From positions 1-30,240 of the forward strand of contig URQQ01000050.1 of NCBI GenBank assembly GCA_900549995.1: a DNA stretch of 30,240 bases, written 5' to 3'. The DNA is from an uncultured Lachnospiraceae bacterium (GTDB lineage Bacteria; Bacillota; Clostridia; Lachnospirales; Lachnospiraceae). Below, piece by piece: positions 1 to 8,039 of the stretch (its first letter is position 1; the number at the start of each line of letters is the position of its first letter). The notes beneath the pieces were generated by a model. The model ran no database searches, was not told the DNA's origin, and worked only from the letters and a program-made list of their open reading frames with translations. The position numbers were made by a program, and so were the translations under genes.

Positions 1-1166
1 ACTTTTCTTGCAAAAGAATAGACCGCATAGACCGTTCCATCCTCTCTTTTGCCACTCTTTACTTCCACATCATCGATGACGTCAATAATATTTGCCCAGA
101 TAATCAGATTAAAGTAGTTGACCCCCAGATAGCCAGCCGCTGCCGTGATAGCAAATACCCATACATTTTTCACATTCAGGAATCCAAGTGCAAGGAAAAC
201 CGCCCCTGTAAAAATGGTTGCAACGGCCGCTGATTCTTTCTTCCCGTATTTCTTAACAATGACTCCTGTAATTGTCGCCATGAGCAGGGAGCATACCATC
301 GTGATCATGTTGTAAACAGAAAGTGCCTTTATATTACTAAAATAGTCCGCATAGAGATAGGTATTGACACCGGAAAGCATCAGCGAACTCAGCAGAAGGA
401 AAATGGCTGCACCTATAATTCCAAGCAGCGCCCTGTTGGAGAAAATTGCTCCAAATGTCTTTGCCAGGGAGATTTTCTCCGCATTCGGATCTGGCTGGAT
501 CTTGATGCGCTCTGTCGTACACTTATAGCAGATGATGTAACAGATAATCGCACATACCGAGAAGATACCTGCGACCACCGGGAAGATTTTCCCGTCATTC
601 CGGATTACCTGTGTGCCGGAGGCATCGGTCATATAGATGATCATCGGACCACCCACACCAATCACAAGCTGTGCCAGTGTTGCACCGATACTTCTGAATG
701 TGGAAAGTGCGGTACGCTCTTCCGGGACATCCGTGATCGCAGATGCCATAGAACCGTATGGTATATTGATCCCGGTGTAGCAGATACTTCCCCACAGGAT
801 GTATGTAACATACATATAGATCATCTTTACCGTCATGGAAGTGTCTGCCAGAGATGACTGGTACATCAGGAAACTGGCAATTGCCACCGGACCGGCCATG
901 ATCCGGATCCAGCGCCTGAATTTTCCGTCCTTTCCCGGCTTGCATGTATCCACGATTCTGCCCATTGTTACATCCGTAAATGCATCTACAAACCTTGCCA
1001 CAAGGAATAATGTCCCCACGGCCGCCCCGCTGATCCCCAGGACCTTCATGTAAAATACCATGAGAAAAGTGCTGGAAAATATAAATGTGAAATCATTTCC
1101 GAAATCACCGAACATATAGCCGATTTTATCTTTCAGGCCAAATGGTTTTACTGCTGTTTTATTCAT
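1..1166 (-). CDS. GPH-family (MFS) sugar:cation symporter, 3' end cut by window edge
   Basis: Polytopic membrane transporter of the glycoside-pentoside-hexuronide (GPH) group, expected to import a sugar or small glycoside with a cation. The frame is open from 1166 to the left edge, about 388 codons, so the C-terminus is missing. The N-terminal region reads GYMFGDFGNDFTF, followed by ARFVDAFTDVTMG, a typical GPH signature. Near the truncated end it reads REDGTVYAVYSFARK, also typical. Two in-frame ATGs exist (1172 and 1166). The AGGAGG site ends only 2 nt before the first but 8 nt before the second, so I chose 1166. It lies 29 bp downstream of the GH3 gene, as the last visible gene of a HAD-GH3-symporter operon. 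The substrate cannot be read from the sequence; the partner enzyme suggests a glycoside or N-acetylhexosamine-containing sugar. Confidence 0.88.
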   Translation of the reverse strand, partial: MNKTAVKPFGLKDKIGYMFGDFGNDFTFIFSSTFLMVFYMKVLGISGAAVGTLFLVARFVDAFTDVTMGRIVDTCKPGKDGKFRRWIRIMAGPVAIASFLMYQSSLADTSMTVKMIYMYVTYILWGSICYTGINIPYGSMASAITDVPEERTALSTFRSIGATLAQLVIGVGGPMIIYMTDASGTQVIRNDGKIFPVVAGIFSVCAIICYIICYKCTTERIKIQPDPNAEKISLAKTFGAIFSNRALLGIIGAAIFLLLSSLMLSGVNTYLYADYFSNIKALSVYNMITMVCSLLMATITGVIVKKYGKKESAAVATIFTGAVFLALGFLNVKNVWVFAITAAAGYLGVNYFNLIIWANIIDVIDDVEVKSGKREDGTVYAVYSFARK

Positions 1167-1195
1167 CTTCATTCCCTCCTGAGATGATTCTGGTA

Positions 1196-2905
1196 TCAGA
1201 ATCTTGTCTCCCATCTTCCGCAGAATACATTTTCATTGTACCGTCCCTTAAACTCGCTTCTGCCCATCATCTTCTCCAGTGTTGCCGCGAAACTCTCGTG
1301 ATGGTCCATATAAGAATTGATGTAGCACCTTGCCATCGGCACATCAATCAGGTTATTTGTATTGCTTAAGGATACAACAAATGTCGGGAGCTCTGACATA
1401 TACCATGGCTGTTTTGCAGGCTCATCCCATTTGATGCGCATGGTATTGTACTGGGCGAATCCCTGTACATTGAGAATCAGGAGTACACCGTCATAATTCT
1501 TTTTAAATTCCTCTATTTTGCCTTTCTTTGCCGGAACCTCAGAATCCACCTGGAATCCTGCTTCTTCAAGCTGGGAAACGATATCCTCGATGATGTTCTT
1601 ATCATTAGACTCAAACTTCATACCCGCGATCACGGTCGCCTCTGAGCCAATATATATCAATTTTATTCTTTTATATTTTTCCGATGTCATCGGCAGGTAA
1701 TGCAGACGGTCTTTCACCAGTGTCACATACTTGTCTGCGAATGCTCTCGACATCCTGTGGTGTTCCTCACACCCAACCACTGAAAGTTTTTCCTTCGGCG
1801 CTGTCAGAGTGCCTTCCTTCTGAAGCCTGTGAAGGTTCAGTGCCGCTTTCACCCCGAGGATCCTGTGAAGTGCATCATTTAGACGTTCCTCCGTGATCGT
1901 CCCGTTTTTGTAGCCCTCCATCATGTAACCGAAATCTTCCTCCCTTTCATTGAAAAACAGGTACATGTCACAGCCTGCCGCTATTGCCTGCGGAACCTGG
2001 CGGCTTCTTGGTATTGTTGCACCGAACATTCCGATCATGTGAGAAGCATCTGTTACGACAAGACCGTTGAATCCCAGCTGCCCCTTTAAAAGGCCGGTAA
2101 TCAGTTCCGGTGCCAGTGTTGCCGGAAGGATATCTTCATCCTTAATGCCGGGGCGCAGCTTCTTCGAATATGCAGGAAGTGCGATATGTCCGGCCATGAT
2201 TGTCATGACACCTTCCTCAATCAGTTCCCTGTAAACTTTACCGTATGTCTGGTCCCACTTCTCACAGCCGAACTCATTGATTCCCATAATCAGGTGCTGG
2301 TCATTTTCCTCTGTTCCGTCTCCCGGAAAGTGTTTCATACAGGTAGCCATATTCTGAGTCTTCATTCCTCTGAAAAATGATTTTGCATAACGGATGACAT
2401 CGTCCGGATTATCATTGAATGCCCGCAGCTGCACAATTGTATTTCTCCAGTTATAGGTCAGGTCTACAACCGGCGCAAAGTTCCAGTTGCATCCTACCGC
2501 AGCCGCCTCCCGCGCGGATATTTCCGCCATCTTAAATACGGCTTCCTCTGAGTCGATCGCTGCCATAGCCGCCCCGTTTGCAATCGGCGTCCCACCCTGT
2601 GTTCCGCCATTTCCACCTGCTTCACAGTTCGATGCAATCAGAAGTGGGATTTTTGTCGTCTTTTGCAGACAGTCTGCCATCTCCCACAACTCCTCTTTTG
2701 GTGCATTGTGGTAACGGATTGCCCCCGGATGATAGGTATCCAGAATCTTTTTGATATTCTCCGGCTTTCTTTCTTCCTCATTTGATACCATGTTGACAAA
2801 AAGCTGCCCGATTTTTTCCTCCGTGGTCATCCCCGCAATTATATCTTCCACCCACCGGATCTGTTCTTCATTCAGATAATAAGGTTTTTCTTTTAAATTT
2901 ACCAT
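1196..2905 (-). CDS. Glycoside hydrolase family 3 enzyme (beta-hexosaminidase/beta-glucosidase type)
   Basis: Retaining beta-glycosidase, probably acting in the cytoplasm because no signal peptide or lipobox is seen. From the chosen start it is 569 residues: a GH3 TIM-barrel domain of roughly 340 residues plus a C-terminal alpha/beta region. The barrel shows KHFPGDG at about 191-197, followed by an Asp-x-His pair (D202, H204) like the NagZ-type acid/base loop. The nucleophile is expected in VVTDAS (D286). An upstream in-frame ATG at 2941 would add 12 residues, but AGGAGG lies 7 nt before the ATG at 2905, so 2905 is preferred. It sits between a HAD hydrolase and a GPH symporter, consistent with import followed by intracellular cleavage. 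N-acetylglucosaminidase is the best guess from the Asp-x-His loop; beta-glucosidase is possible. Confidence 0.88.
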   Translation of the reverse strand: MVNLKEKPYYLNEEQIRWVEDIIAGMTTEEKIGQLFVNMVSNEEERKPENIKKILDTYHPGAIRYHNAPKEELWEMADCLQKTTKIPLLIASNCEAGGNGGTQGGTPIANGAAMAAIDSEEAVFKMAEISAREAAAVGCNWNFAPVVDLTYNWRNTIVQLRAFNDNPDDVIRYAKSFFRGMKTQNMATCMKHFPGDGTEENDQHLIMGINEFGCEKWDQTYGKVYRELIEEGVMTIMAGHIALPAYSKKLRPGIKDEDILPATLAPELITGLLKGQLGFNGLVVTDASHMIGMFGATIPRSRQVPQAIAAGCDMYLFFNEREEDFGYMMEGYKNGTITEERLNDALHRILGVKAALNLHRLQKEGTLTAPKEKLSVVGCEEHHRMSRAFADKYVTLVKDRLHYLPMTSEKYKRIKLIYIGSEATVIAGMKFESNDKNIIEDIVSQLEEAGFQVDSEVPAKKGKIEEFKKNYDGVLLILNVQGFAQYNTMRIKWDEPAKQPWYMSELPTFVVSLSNTNNLIDVPMARCYINSYMDHHESFAATLEKMMGRSEFKGRYNENVFCGRWETRF

Positions 2906-2955
2906 GTTGGTTCCTCCTGTTTTTTCAAGAATATGTTTCATCTGTTTCTTATTTG

Positions 2956-3801
2956 TTATGGCCTCGTCAGGTTGTCCACAAACTGCTGTATCAGTCCCTT
3001 CTGATATTCACCCTGGAATGTATTGTTTTTCATCTTTTCTACTGCTGCCTCGAGTTGTTCCCAACTTTCAGACTCACGGGATACGAGAATCGGATAATAC
3101 AGGACGCCGTTTGATTGTGCCGCATCCATGTCTCCCGGCGCATCTCCTGCCATCAGGACATGTTCTCTCACATACCCATAATCCAGCAGCCTTTCGATAC
3201 AGCTTTTCTTGGATCCCGCATTCTGCGCCAGAAGCACATCTACATGTGTGAGAAGCTTAAATCTCGTCCATTCTTCTCTCACAGCCTCATAATTGGCCGA
3301 GGATACAATGGCAATATCACAGGTCTCATGAAGTTTCCTGATGACGTCCTGAACATGGCCAAAGGGTTTGATATCTTCTTTCGGCAGTTCTGTGATTGCT
3401 TTATTTACTTCCCGTGACCAGTTCAGTGCCTTTTTCATACAAATACTGCCCGTTTCGCCAATCGCCTGTTCAAGCGCTGCATTAGACAACTCATCGGAAT
3501 CCTCCGTCCATTTTACAAATGTCTGTACATCTTCAATCTTTGTATATAGCCGGTCCGCTTCCTCAAGAGCCACAGCAAGACCCCTGAAGCGGTTGATCCC
3601 TCTTGTCATAGAATAGAGGTTTACCTGATTCCAGCGCTTCAGGATCTCCTCCCTGTGGGCATCCAGTCCCCATTCTGTTACCATACACGGACCAAAACAG
3701 CGGATATGTTTGATATCCATACTGTCTATGGCACATCCGTCCGAATCAATGCAGACAAGATATTCTTTCTTTTTCCTAAAATCCGAAAAGGGATTCCTCA
3801 T
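2956..3801 (-). CDS. HAD-superfamily hydrolase (phosphatase-like)
   Basis: A 281-residue protein with all four HAD motifs: motif I with the nucleophile and acid Asp (D19, D21) in DSDGCAID, motif II serine in VSSAN (about S167), motif III lysine in GSKKS (about 198-199), and motif IV GDAPGDMDAA (D220, D224). The roughly 140 residues between motifs I and II form a large, mostly helical cap. It is probably a cytoplasmic phosphatase for a small metabolite, perhaps a sugar phosphate made from the sugar handled by the operon; that substrate is inference. It is first in the HAD-GH3-symporter operon, with 50 bp to the GH3 start. The ribosome site before its ATG is weak (GAGAGGA, about 9-11 nt upstream). 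Confidence 0.82.
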   Translation of the reverse strand: MRNPFSDFRKKKEYLVCIDSDGCAIDSMDIKHIRCFGPCMVTEWGLDAHREEILKRWNQVNLYSMTRGINRFRGLAVALEEADRLYTKIEDVQTFVKWTEDSDELSNAALEQAIGETGSICMKKALNWSREVNKAITELPKEDIKPFGHVQDVIRKLHETCDIAIVSSANYEAVREEWTRFKLLTHVDVLLAQNAGSKKSCIERLLDYGYVREHVLMAGDAPGDMDAAQSNGVLYYPILVSRESESWEQLEAAVEKMKNNTFQGEYQKGLIQQFVDNLTRP

Positions 3802-3970
3802 TGTTTCATGTCCTCTCTTTCTCTTCTGATGTAATTAGCATACCTGTTTTCCCTCTATAAAAGAATAATAATATCCATTGTTTTTAGCACAATATTATGC
3901 TATTTTATATATATAAACTATTTTGTCATATTTTGACGAATGATATATTCCCTTTTCGAGGTGGCAAACT
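3802..3970. promoter_or_regulatory. Divergent promoter region of the carbohydrate operon and AraC regulator, with 16-bp palindrome
   Basis: AT-rich 169-bp space between divergently transcribed genes. At 3886-3901 lies AGCACAATATTATGCT, a palindrome with one mismatched pair. A minus-strand promoter TTGTGC-16-TATTAT can be drawn starting inside it. A plus-strand TTGTTT-17-TATTTT can be drawn over the same place. Both assignments are weak. The palindrome position would suit an operator, but AraC proteins usually bind direct repeats, so the binding factor is unknown. The AraC gene has GAGGTGG 6 nt before its ATG. Confidence 0.5.
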
Positions 3971-5212
3971 ATGGAACATAAACAACTGGATCTCTTTTAT
4001 CAGGCTGTCACTGCCTGCAATGTAGGCTGCTGTGTAATCTTCAAAGATAACTCAAATCTTTCCCAGACTGACAACGGCTTGCGCCTTCGTCTTTATGAAG
4101 ACTACAATTATCAGACCCTTCAGATTTTTCTGGAACAATACATAACTCCCGGCAGACTTGTCCAATATGAAGATGCTTTCGGTATGTTCCACATTCTCCT
4201 GCATATTCCTTCCCAGTATCTGTATGATTACGAATCTCCTCATTTTGTGATTGGACCTTATCTTGAAAGCAGGCCGCCAGAGGAACAGGTACAGCAGATT
4301 ATGGAGCGGATGCACATCCCGGACCAGCTGTATCAGGACATCCGGCTTTTTTACGACTCCACGCCGGTACTCCCTGATATGGGGAGTTTTGAATCCCTCG
4401 TCCTGAACCTGTCACAGGGATTGTTCCACACGGAATATACGGTCTCACACCTGCCCGACAAGAATGAACTTTATATGGAAAATTCCCCCATGATTTTAAA
4501 GCTGCGCGAGAGGCCTCAGATTTCTGTCAGTACGATTGAGGAGCGTTATGAGGTGGAGAACCAGATGCTGGCTGCCATCTCCGCAGGTGATGACAAGAAG
4601 GCTCATGAATTATACCAAAAGTTCCAGACCTTCCAGCTTCGGCCCAGATCAGACAATGCCCTGCAGAATAAAAGGCATGGGGTCATTATCCTGAATACAC
4701 TCTTTCGCAAGGCCGTGGAATCGGGAGGGGTGCCCCCTCTTTATATCGACGACCTGTCCGGAAAATTTGCCATCCTGATCAATGAAGCGCGTACGGAAAG
4801 AGCGCTGGACCACCTCTCTGCAGATATGCTGCGCAAATACTGCCTGATGGTAAAAAATCATTCTATGACCGGCTACTCCAAGGTTGTGAAAGAAGTCATT
4901 TCCTATATCGACTTTCACTATGCGGAAGATTTAGGCCTCACATTTTTTGCGAAAATGTTCAGTATGAGCAAAAACTACCTCTCCGGGCTCTTTAAAAAAG
5001 AAACCGGAATTACCCTGACGGATTATATTCATCAGGTGCGTATACGCAGGGCTGTCACACTGATTAATTCCTCTTCCCTGTCAATCACAACCATTGCCGC
5101 TTCCTGCGGATATAACGATATCAATTATTTTATACGGATCTTCCGGCGTTCCCTCGGGATGTCACCGAAGCAGTACCAAAAATCCATCCTGTATTCCGAA
5201 ACCGGATGCTGA
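3971..5212 (+). CDS. AraC-family transcriptional regulator
   Basis: A 413-residue regulator. The C-terminal 100 residues (about 305-405) form the double helix-turn-helix of AraC/XylS proteins, with FFAKMFSMSKNYLSGLFKKE as the first helix pair and IAASCGYNDINYFIRIFRR, followed by GMSPKQY, as the second. The first 300 residues are a soluble sensory region that I do not recognise; it lacks an obvious cupin motif or membrane segments. It is transcribed away from the HAD-GH3-symporter operon, the usual arrangement for a local activator responding to the imported sugar. It ends without a clear terminator and is followed by a region of gene remnants. Confidence 0.9.
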   Translation: MEHKQLDLFYQAVTACNVGCCVIFKDNSNLSQTDNGLRLRLYEDYNYQTLQIFLEQYITPGRLVQYEDAFGMFHILLHIPSQYLYDYESPHFVIGPYLESRPPEEQVQQIMERMHIPDQLYQDIRLFYDSTPVLPDMGSFESLVLNLSQGLFHTEYTVSHLPDKNELYMENSPMILKLRERPQISVSTIEERYEVENQMLAAISAGDDKKAHELYQKFQTFQLRPRSDNALQNKRHGVIILNTLFRKAVESGGVPPLYIDDLSGKFAILINEARTERALDHLSADMLRKYCLMVKNHSMTGYSKVVKEVISYIDFHYAEDLGLTFFAKMFSMSKNYLSGLFKKETGITLTDYIHQVRIRRAVTLINSSSLSITTIAASCGYNDINYFIRIFRRSLGMSPKQYQKSILYSETGC

Positions 5213-5375
5213 ATTGATATGTACGATGTTCTGAATCGGTTTTATCTGAATATGGAGATAGACCATATTTCTATCCGTGAAAATGAACTGGCAAAACTTT
5301 ACTGTTACACTTACATTCTTGCTGTTTGTCACAACATCTAACGTTTCTAGATTAAAATCAGTAAGCGCCCCATTC

Positions 5376-5516
5376 AAAGAGAAGATGAAAATCCGGCACC
5401 GGATTGAAGAAAAGAACGGGGAAATGAAAATAGCCCATGGACTTAGCAGAGCCGATTCCGTGGGCTTTGAAGCTATGTGGCTTCAAACATTTTTTACAGC
5501 GTTTGTGGTAACTGTT
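5376..5516 (+). pseudogene. C-terminal fragment of an IS1182-like DDE transposase
   Basis: About 47 codons read RHRIEEKNGEMKIAHGLSRA, then a GFEAMWLQTFFTAFVV stretch. This resembles the C-terminal end of IS1182/IS5-type transposases, where a R-x-IE-x-KN-x-E-x-K block holds the third catalytic glutamate and is followed by HGL-x-RA and a Q-x-x-FTAFVVN-x-KR helix. Here the usual NVKR continuation is replaced by TVVFKK and the frame runs into an unrelated fragment. No N-terminal transposase domain, terminal repeat or start site is present. It is a dead remnant of an insertion sequence. The family assignment is by eye. Confidence 0.55.
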
Positions 5517-5525
5517 GTATTTAAA

Positions 5526-5678
5526 AAAAATCATTTTGAAGGTAAACTGTACTTTGTCACAAACAACCAGAAAAAAGTATATCAACAGATGAAAAAGAAT
5601 GGAAAAGTCGAAATCTATGGTATGTTCAAAGGAACATGGATACGAGTTGAGGGAGAACCAAAAATAATTGAACTATAA
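5526..5678 (+). pseudogene. Internal fragment of a pyridoxamine 5'-phosphate oxidase-like (flavin-binding) protein
   Basis: About 50 codons read FEGKLYFVTNNQKKVYQQMK, then a segment ending KVEIYGMFKGTWIRVEGE. This matches the central strands of small PNPOx-like split-barrel proteins, which usually run to 130-140 residues. The N-terminal part (normally ending R-x-RPFG) is missing and replaced by the transposase fragment. The C-terminal third is also missing, with a stop soon after the match. It is therefore a doubly truncated remnant. No ribosome site serves it. Confidence 0.6.
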
Positions 5679-5710
5679 TAGCAAAAATTTTTAGTTGGTA
5701 CAATCTTAAA

Positions 5711-5739
5711 TTGGATTTCATAAAAAACTCTGGTATAAT
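5711..5739 (+). promoter_or_regulatory. SigA-type promoter for the tail-anchored membrane protein
   Basis: TTGGAT (5711-5716), 17-bp spacer, TATAAT (5734-5739), with TGG just before the -10 giving an extended -10 element. It lies 31 bp upstream of the ATG at 5771, which has GAGG at 5761-5764. It supports independent transcription of the downstream gene rather than read-through from the remnants. Confidence 0.8.
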
Positions 5740-5770
5740 ATATATACATTTTTAAGAATAGAGGAAAAAT

Positions 5771-6592
5771 ATGCTTATAAAGATACAACAGACAAAATCC
5801 AATTTCGAAAACATATTTGAAGTGTCATCAAATGGTCAGGTATTATTTAATGCAAAAGCTCCATGGTTGAAAATCTCAGCGCCCTTTAATATGGAAAATG
5901 TTCGTAAACTGGTCTTTTCCGATGTGACCGGTTCAACTCTGTATACTACAAAATATAACATTATTGATAATGCGCTGGAAGAGAGTATACCGTTTAAATA
6001 TTTGATTTCAAAAGAACAAAAATTTGGACAATTCGAAATCATAGGAAAAAATGGCAGGGAAGGTGCCTTTTACACATTGCAGAATGGCCTGTTTGAAAAA
6101 AAATTCTGTATTGAGCATATGGGAAAAGTGTATTGGGGATACAGCATTGATAAAGGGAAACGGAACATTGTTTCCCTTTATGATGAAAATATACAGATAG
6201 CACAGATTACAAAACCACTGACAGTAATTGAAAACCTCGATATTTATTTTCTTCATATAAAAGAAGATTTTACTTCGTTGATTCCTGTGCTTTCATTCTT
6301 TACCATCTATTATGATTATAGAAAGTATAATAATGCTGGAGAATTCACTAAGAATTCCGTTGAGATTTCCGTAAGTTATTCCTACGACAAAAATAACAGT
6401 AAATACAACCCCAACTGGATTTTAGAAGAATTTGGACAGGAAACATTCAATGAGTTAAACACATTTCTGGACAACTTAGAGGCAGAAGGTCGTGTTCAAG
6501 CGAAAAAAATCGGAAAATTAGTGGCTCTTTCTTTTTTGATTATTATCGTAATTGCACTGATTATTCTATCTATCATTTTTATATTAATCTAA
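5771..6592 (+). CDS. Tail-anchored membrane protein, possible tubby/LURP-one-like fold
   Basis: A 273-residue protein of unrecognised function. The last 23 residues (about 251-273) form one very hydrophobic helix rich in Ile, Leu and Val ending at the C-terminus, so it is probably tail-anchored with the bulk in the cytoplasm. The first 190 residues look rich in beta strands with short turns. Segments such as VSLYDENIQIAQI recall the repeating strands of tubby/LURP-one-like proteins; this is a weak resemblance, not an assignment. It has its own near-consensus promoter and ribosome site and is followed by an inverted repeat. It stands alone between a decayed region and convergent genes. The codons look more AT-rich than those of the neighbouring operons, which may hint at transfer. 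Confidence 0.8.
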   Translation: MLIKIQQTKSNFENIFEVSSNGQVLFNAKAPWLKISAPFNMENVRKLVFSDVTGSTLYTTKYNIIDNALEESIPFKYLISKEQKFGQFEIIGKNGREGAFYTLQNGLFEKKFCIEHMGKVYWGYSIDKGKRNIVSLYDENIQIAQITKPLTVIENLDIYFLHIKEDFTSLIPVLSFFTIYYDYRKYNNAGEFTKNSVEISVSYSYDKNNSKYNPNWILEEFGQETFNELNTFLDNLEAEGRVQAKKIGKLVALSFLIIIVIALIILSIIFILI

Positions 6593-6608
6593 CCAATCGT
6601 ATCCTTTT

Positions 6609-6643
6609 AATAACAGCCGTATCACGAGGACGCGGCTGTTATT
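6609..6643. terminator. Inverted repeat between convergent genes, probable terminator
   Basis: Perfect 11-bp arms, AATAACAGCCG (6609-6619) and CGGCTGTTATT (6633-6643), enclose a 13-base loop. It sits in the 57-bp gap between two convergent genes, so it could serve both. The T-run after the stem is poor on either strand, so efficiency is uncertain. Confidence 0.65.
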
Positions 6644-6649
6644 TATACA

Positions 6650-8023
6650 TTAACTTTCATAAAAAGAAATGCGGTTCTTCCCTCCATGTTTTGAAACATA
6701 AAGCGCCGCATCTGCATCTTTGTAAAAATTCGCAAAACTTTTCCCCTTTGATAACGCAATTCCAGCGCTGAACGAGATTTTACCGCTTTTTCCTGTCTCA
6801 AACATAAATCCTAATATATGGTCATTCAACAGACTGATATATTCCTTTATCTGCTCTCGGCTGCACCCCTCCTGAAGGAACATGCCGAACTCATCTCCTC
6901 CCAGTCTCCCGATAACAGCTGTTTCCGGAAAAATAGCTTTCATTAACTCTGCTATTCTAATCAGTACTTTATCACCAAACGGATGACCATAGGTATCATT
7001 GATATCTTTAAAATTATCAATATCCAGCATGATAAAAGTTCCATCCCTCTGACTTGAGAGTCTTTCCACAGACAGAATGAATGTGTCCTTATTATAAATC
7101 TTCAGACTCGTATCGTATTCCGCCCGCTCCTGCATTGCGATCTGACGCCGCTTTGATTCGTTTATATCTTTTACATACATGATTCCTTTTTTCTCGCCAG
7201 TGGCAATATCTGTGATCAGCCGGATCACCGTTACCACCCAAATGTAGGAATTCTCCTGCCCGTTCAGCATACGATATTCGAGTTTGATCTCCTGTTCATT
7301 ATTTTGAAACGCTTTCTGAATATTTTTCATCGAAAAGCATTCCAGATATAATTCCCGGTCTTCCTCTTTCACATATTCCGAAATGTGCTCTCTGGCAAAC
7401 TGCTCATAATCGGTTCCTTCTTCTACATAGGCACAAATTTCACAGTTCAGTTGACATTTTTCATAAGCTTTTTTAGAAAAATTTACGATATAAAATGCGA
7501 TGGTATCTGCCAGCACCGCCATACGGTATTGTTCCTCCACAGCATAGACTTCCCCTCCGATTTTCTCCCGCAGGGCTTTCAGGGTTTTATCTGCAAATCT
7601 CAAAGGATATGCCTCTATGTTTTCCTCCGTAACTACAGGCGCTGAAGCATGCAGACAGCAAATTTTCCATTCATTCTCTTCCTTCATGAGAGTAAGTGAT
7701 TGCGAGAACCTGCTTTTTGTTACTTTATCATGACTCTTTGCCGTCACAATTACCTCTGCACAAAGTACAGCCGTATCTTCTCTGAGCATTCGTATCTCTA
7801 TACGTCCAAAGTCAAGGAAATGGGAAACTTCATCGTCATTTTTAAGCCCGTCCATAAAGACTTTTATAACGTCCTTTTTAGAGGTTACAAACCCCTGTTC
7901 GCCAATCCCAATCCCCACTATGGAATCCGAAACACACGGCAAAATGATATCCAAATCCTTTGAGACGAGGCCTCCATCTTCAAACTGATAGAGCACCTCT
8001 TTGATCCTTTCTTCCTCAGTCAT
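6650..8023 (-). CDS. Diguanylate cyclase with NTF2-like and PAS sensory domains
   Basis: A 457-residue cytoplasmic enzyme predicted to make cyclic di-GMP from two GTP. Domains: NTF2/SnoaL-like fold at about 1-145, ending in a Trp-x5-His-x-Ser-x-Pro pattern (EWKICCLHASAP); a PAS domain at about 175-300 holding Cys clustered as C-x3-C-x2-C near its start; then GGDEF at about 305-455. The active-site GGDEF (375-379) is intact and the substrate-binding FKDINDTYGH segment is present. The RxxD inhibitory site is absent (PETA at that position), so classical product inhibition is not expected. An upstream ATG at 8068 is possible, but GGGGG lies 8 nt before the ATG at 8023, which I prefer. Its ribosome site overlaps the end of a cyclase remnant. 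The NTF2-like/GGDEF pairing recurs at 22938-23873. Confidence 0.87.
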   Translation of the reverse strand: MTEEERIKEVLYQFEDGGLVSKDLDIILPCVSDSIVGIGIGEQGFVTSKKDVIKVFMDGLKNDDEVSHFLDFGRIEIRMLREDTAVLCAEVIVTAKSHDKVTKSRFSQSLTLMKEENEWKICCLHASAPVVTEENIEAYPLRFADKTLKALREKIGGEVYAVEEQYRMAVLADTIAFYIVNFSKKAYEKCQLNCEICAYVEEGTDYEQFAREHISEYVKEEDRELYLECFSMKNIQKAFQNNEQEIKLEYRMLNGQENSYIWVVTVIRLITDIATGEKKGIMYVKDINESKRRQIAMQERAEYDTSLKIYNKDTFILSVERLSSQRDGTFIMLDIDNFKDINDTYGHPFGDKVLIRIAELMKAIFPETAVIGRLGGDEFGMFLQEGCSREQIKEYISLLNDHILGFMFETGKSGKISFSAGIALSKGKSFANFYKDADAALYVSKHGGKNRISFYES

Positions 8024-8039
8024 ATATCTTTCCCCCTTA

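Larger units (their letters stand above)
5213..5770. other. 558-bp stretch without an intact gene: remnants plus a promoter
   Basis: Between the AraC stop and the next real gene, the plus strand has one 133-codon open frame (5277-5678) with no ribosome site, plus a 40-codon frame at 5219-5341 also without one. The longer frame is a chimera of two recognisable fragments, annotated separately. The last 70 bases carry the promoter and ribosome site of the downstream gene. The segment looks like a decayed insertion and deletion scar. Confidence 0.7.

Noticed and set aside
5219..5341. A 40-codon open frame after the AraC gene
   Set aside because: No ribosome site and no recognisable similarity, and it overlaps the remnant frame in another reading frame.
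5466..5495. Hairpin with perfect 8-bp arms (TTTGAAGC/GCTTCAAA) followed by CATTTTTT, resembling a terminator
   Set aside because: It falls within the transposase-like coding remnant and terminates no gene that can be identified. It may be chance; kept only as a note.
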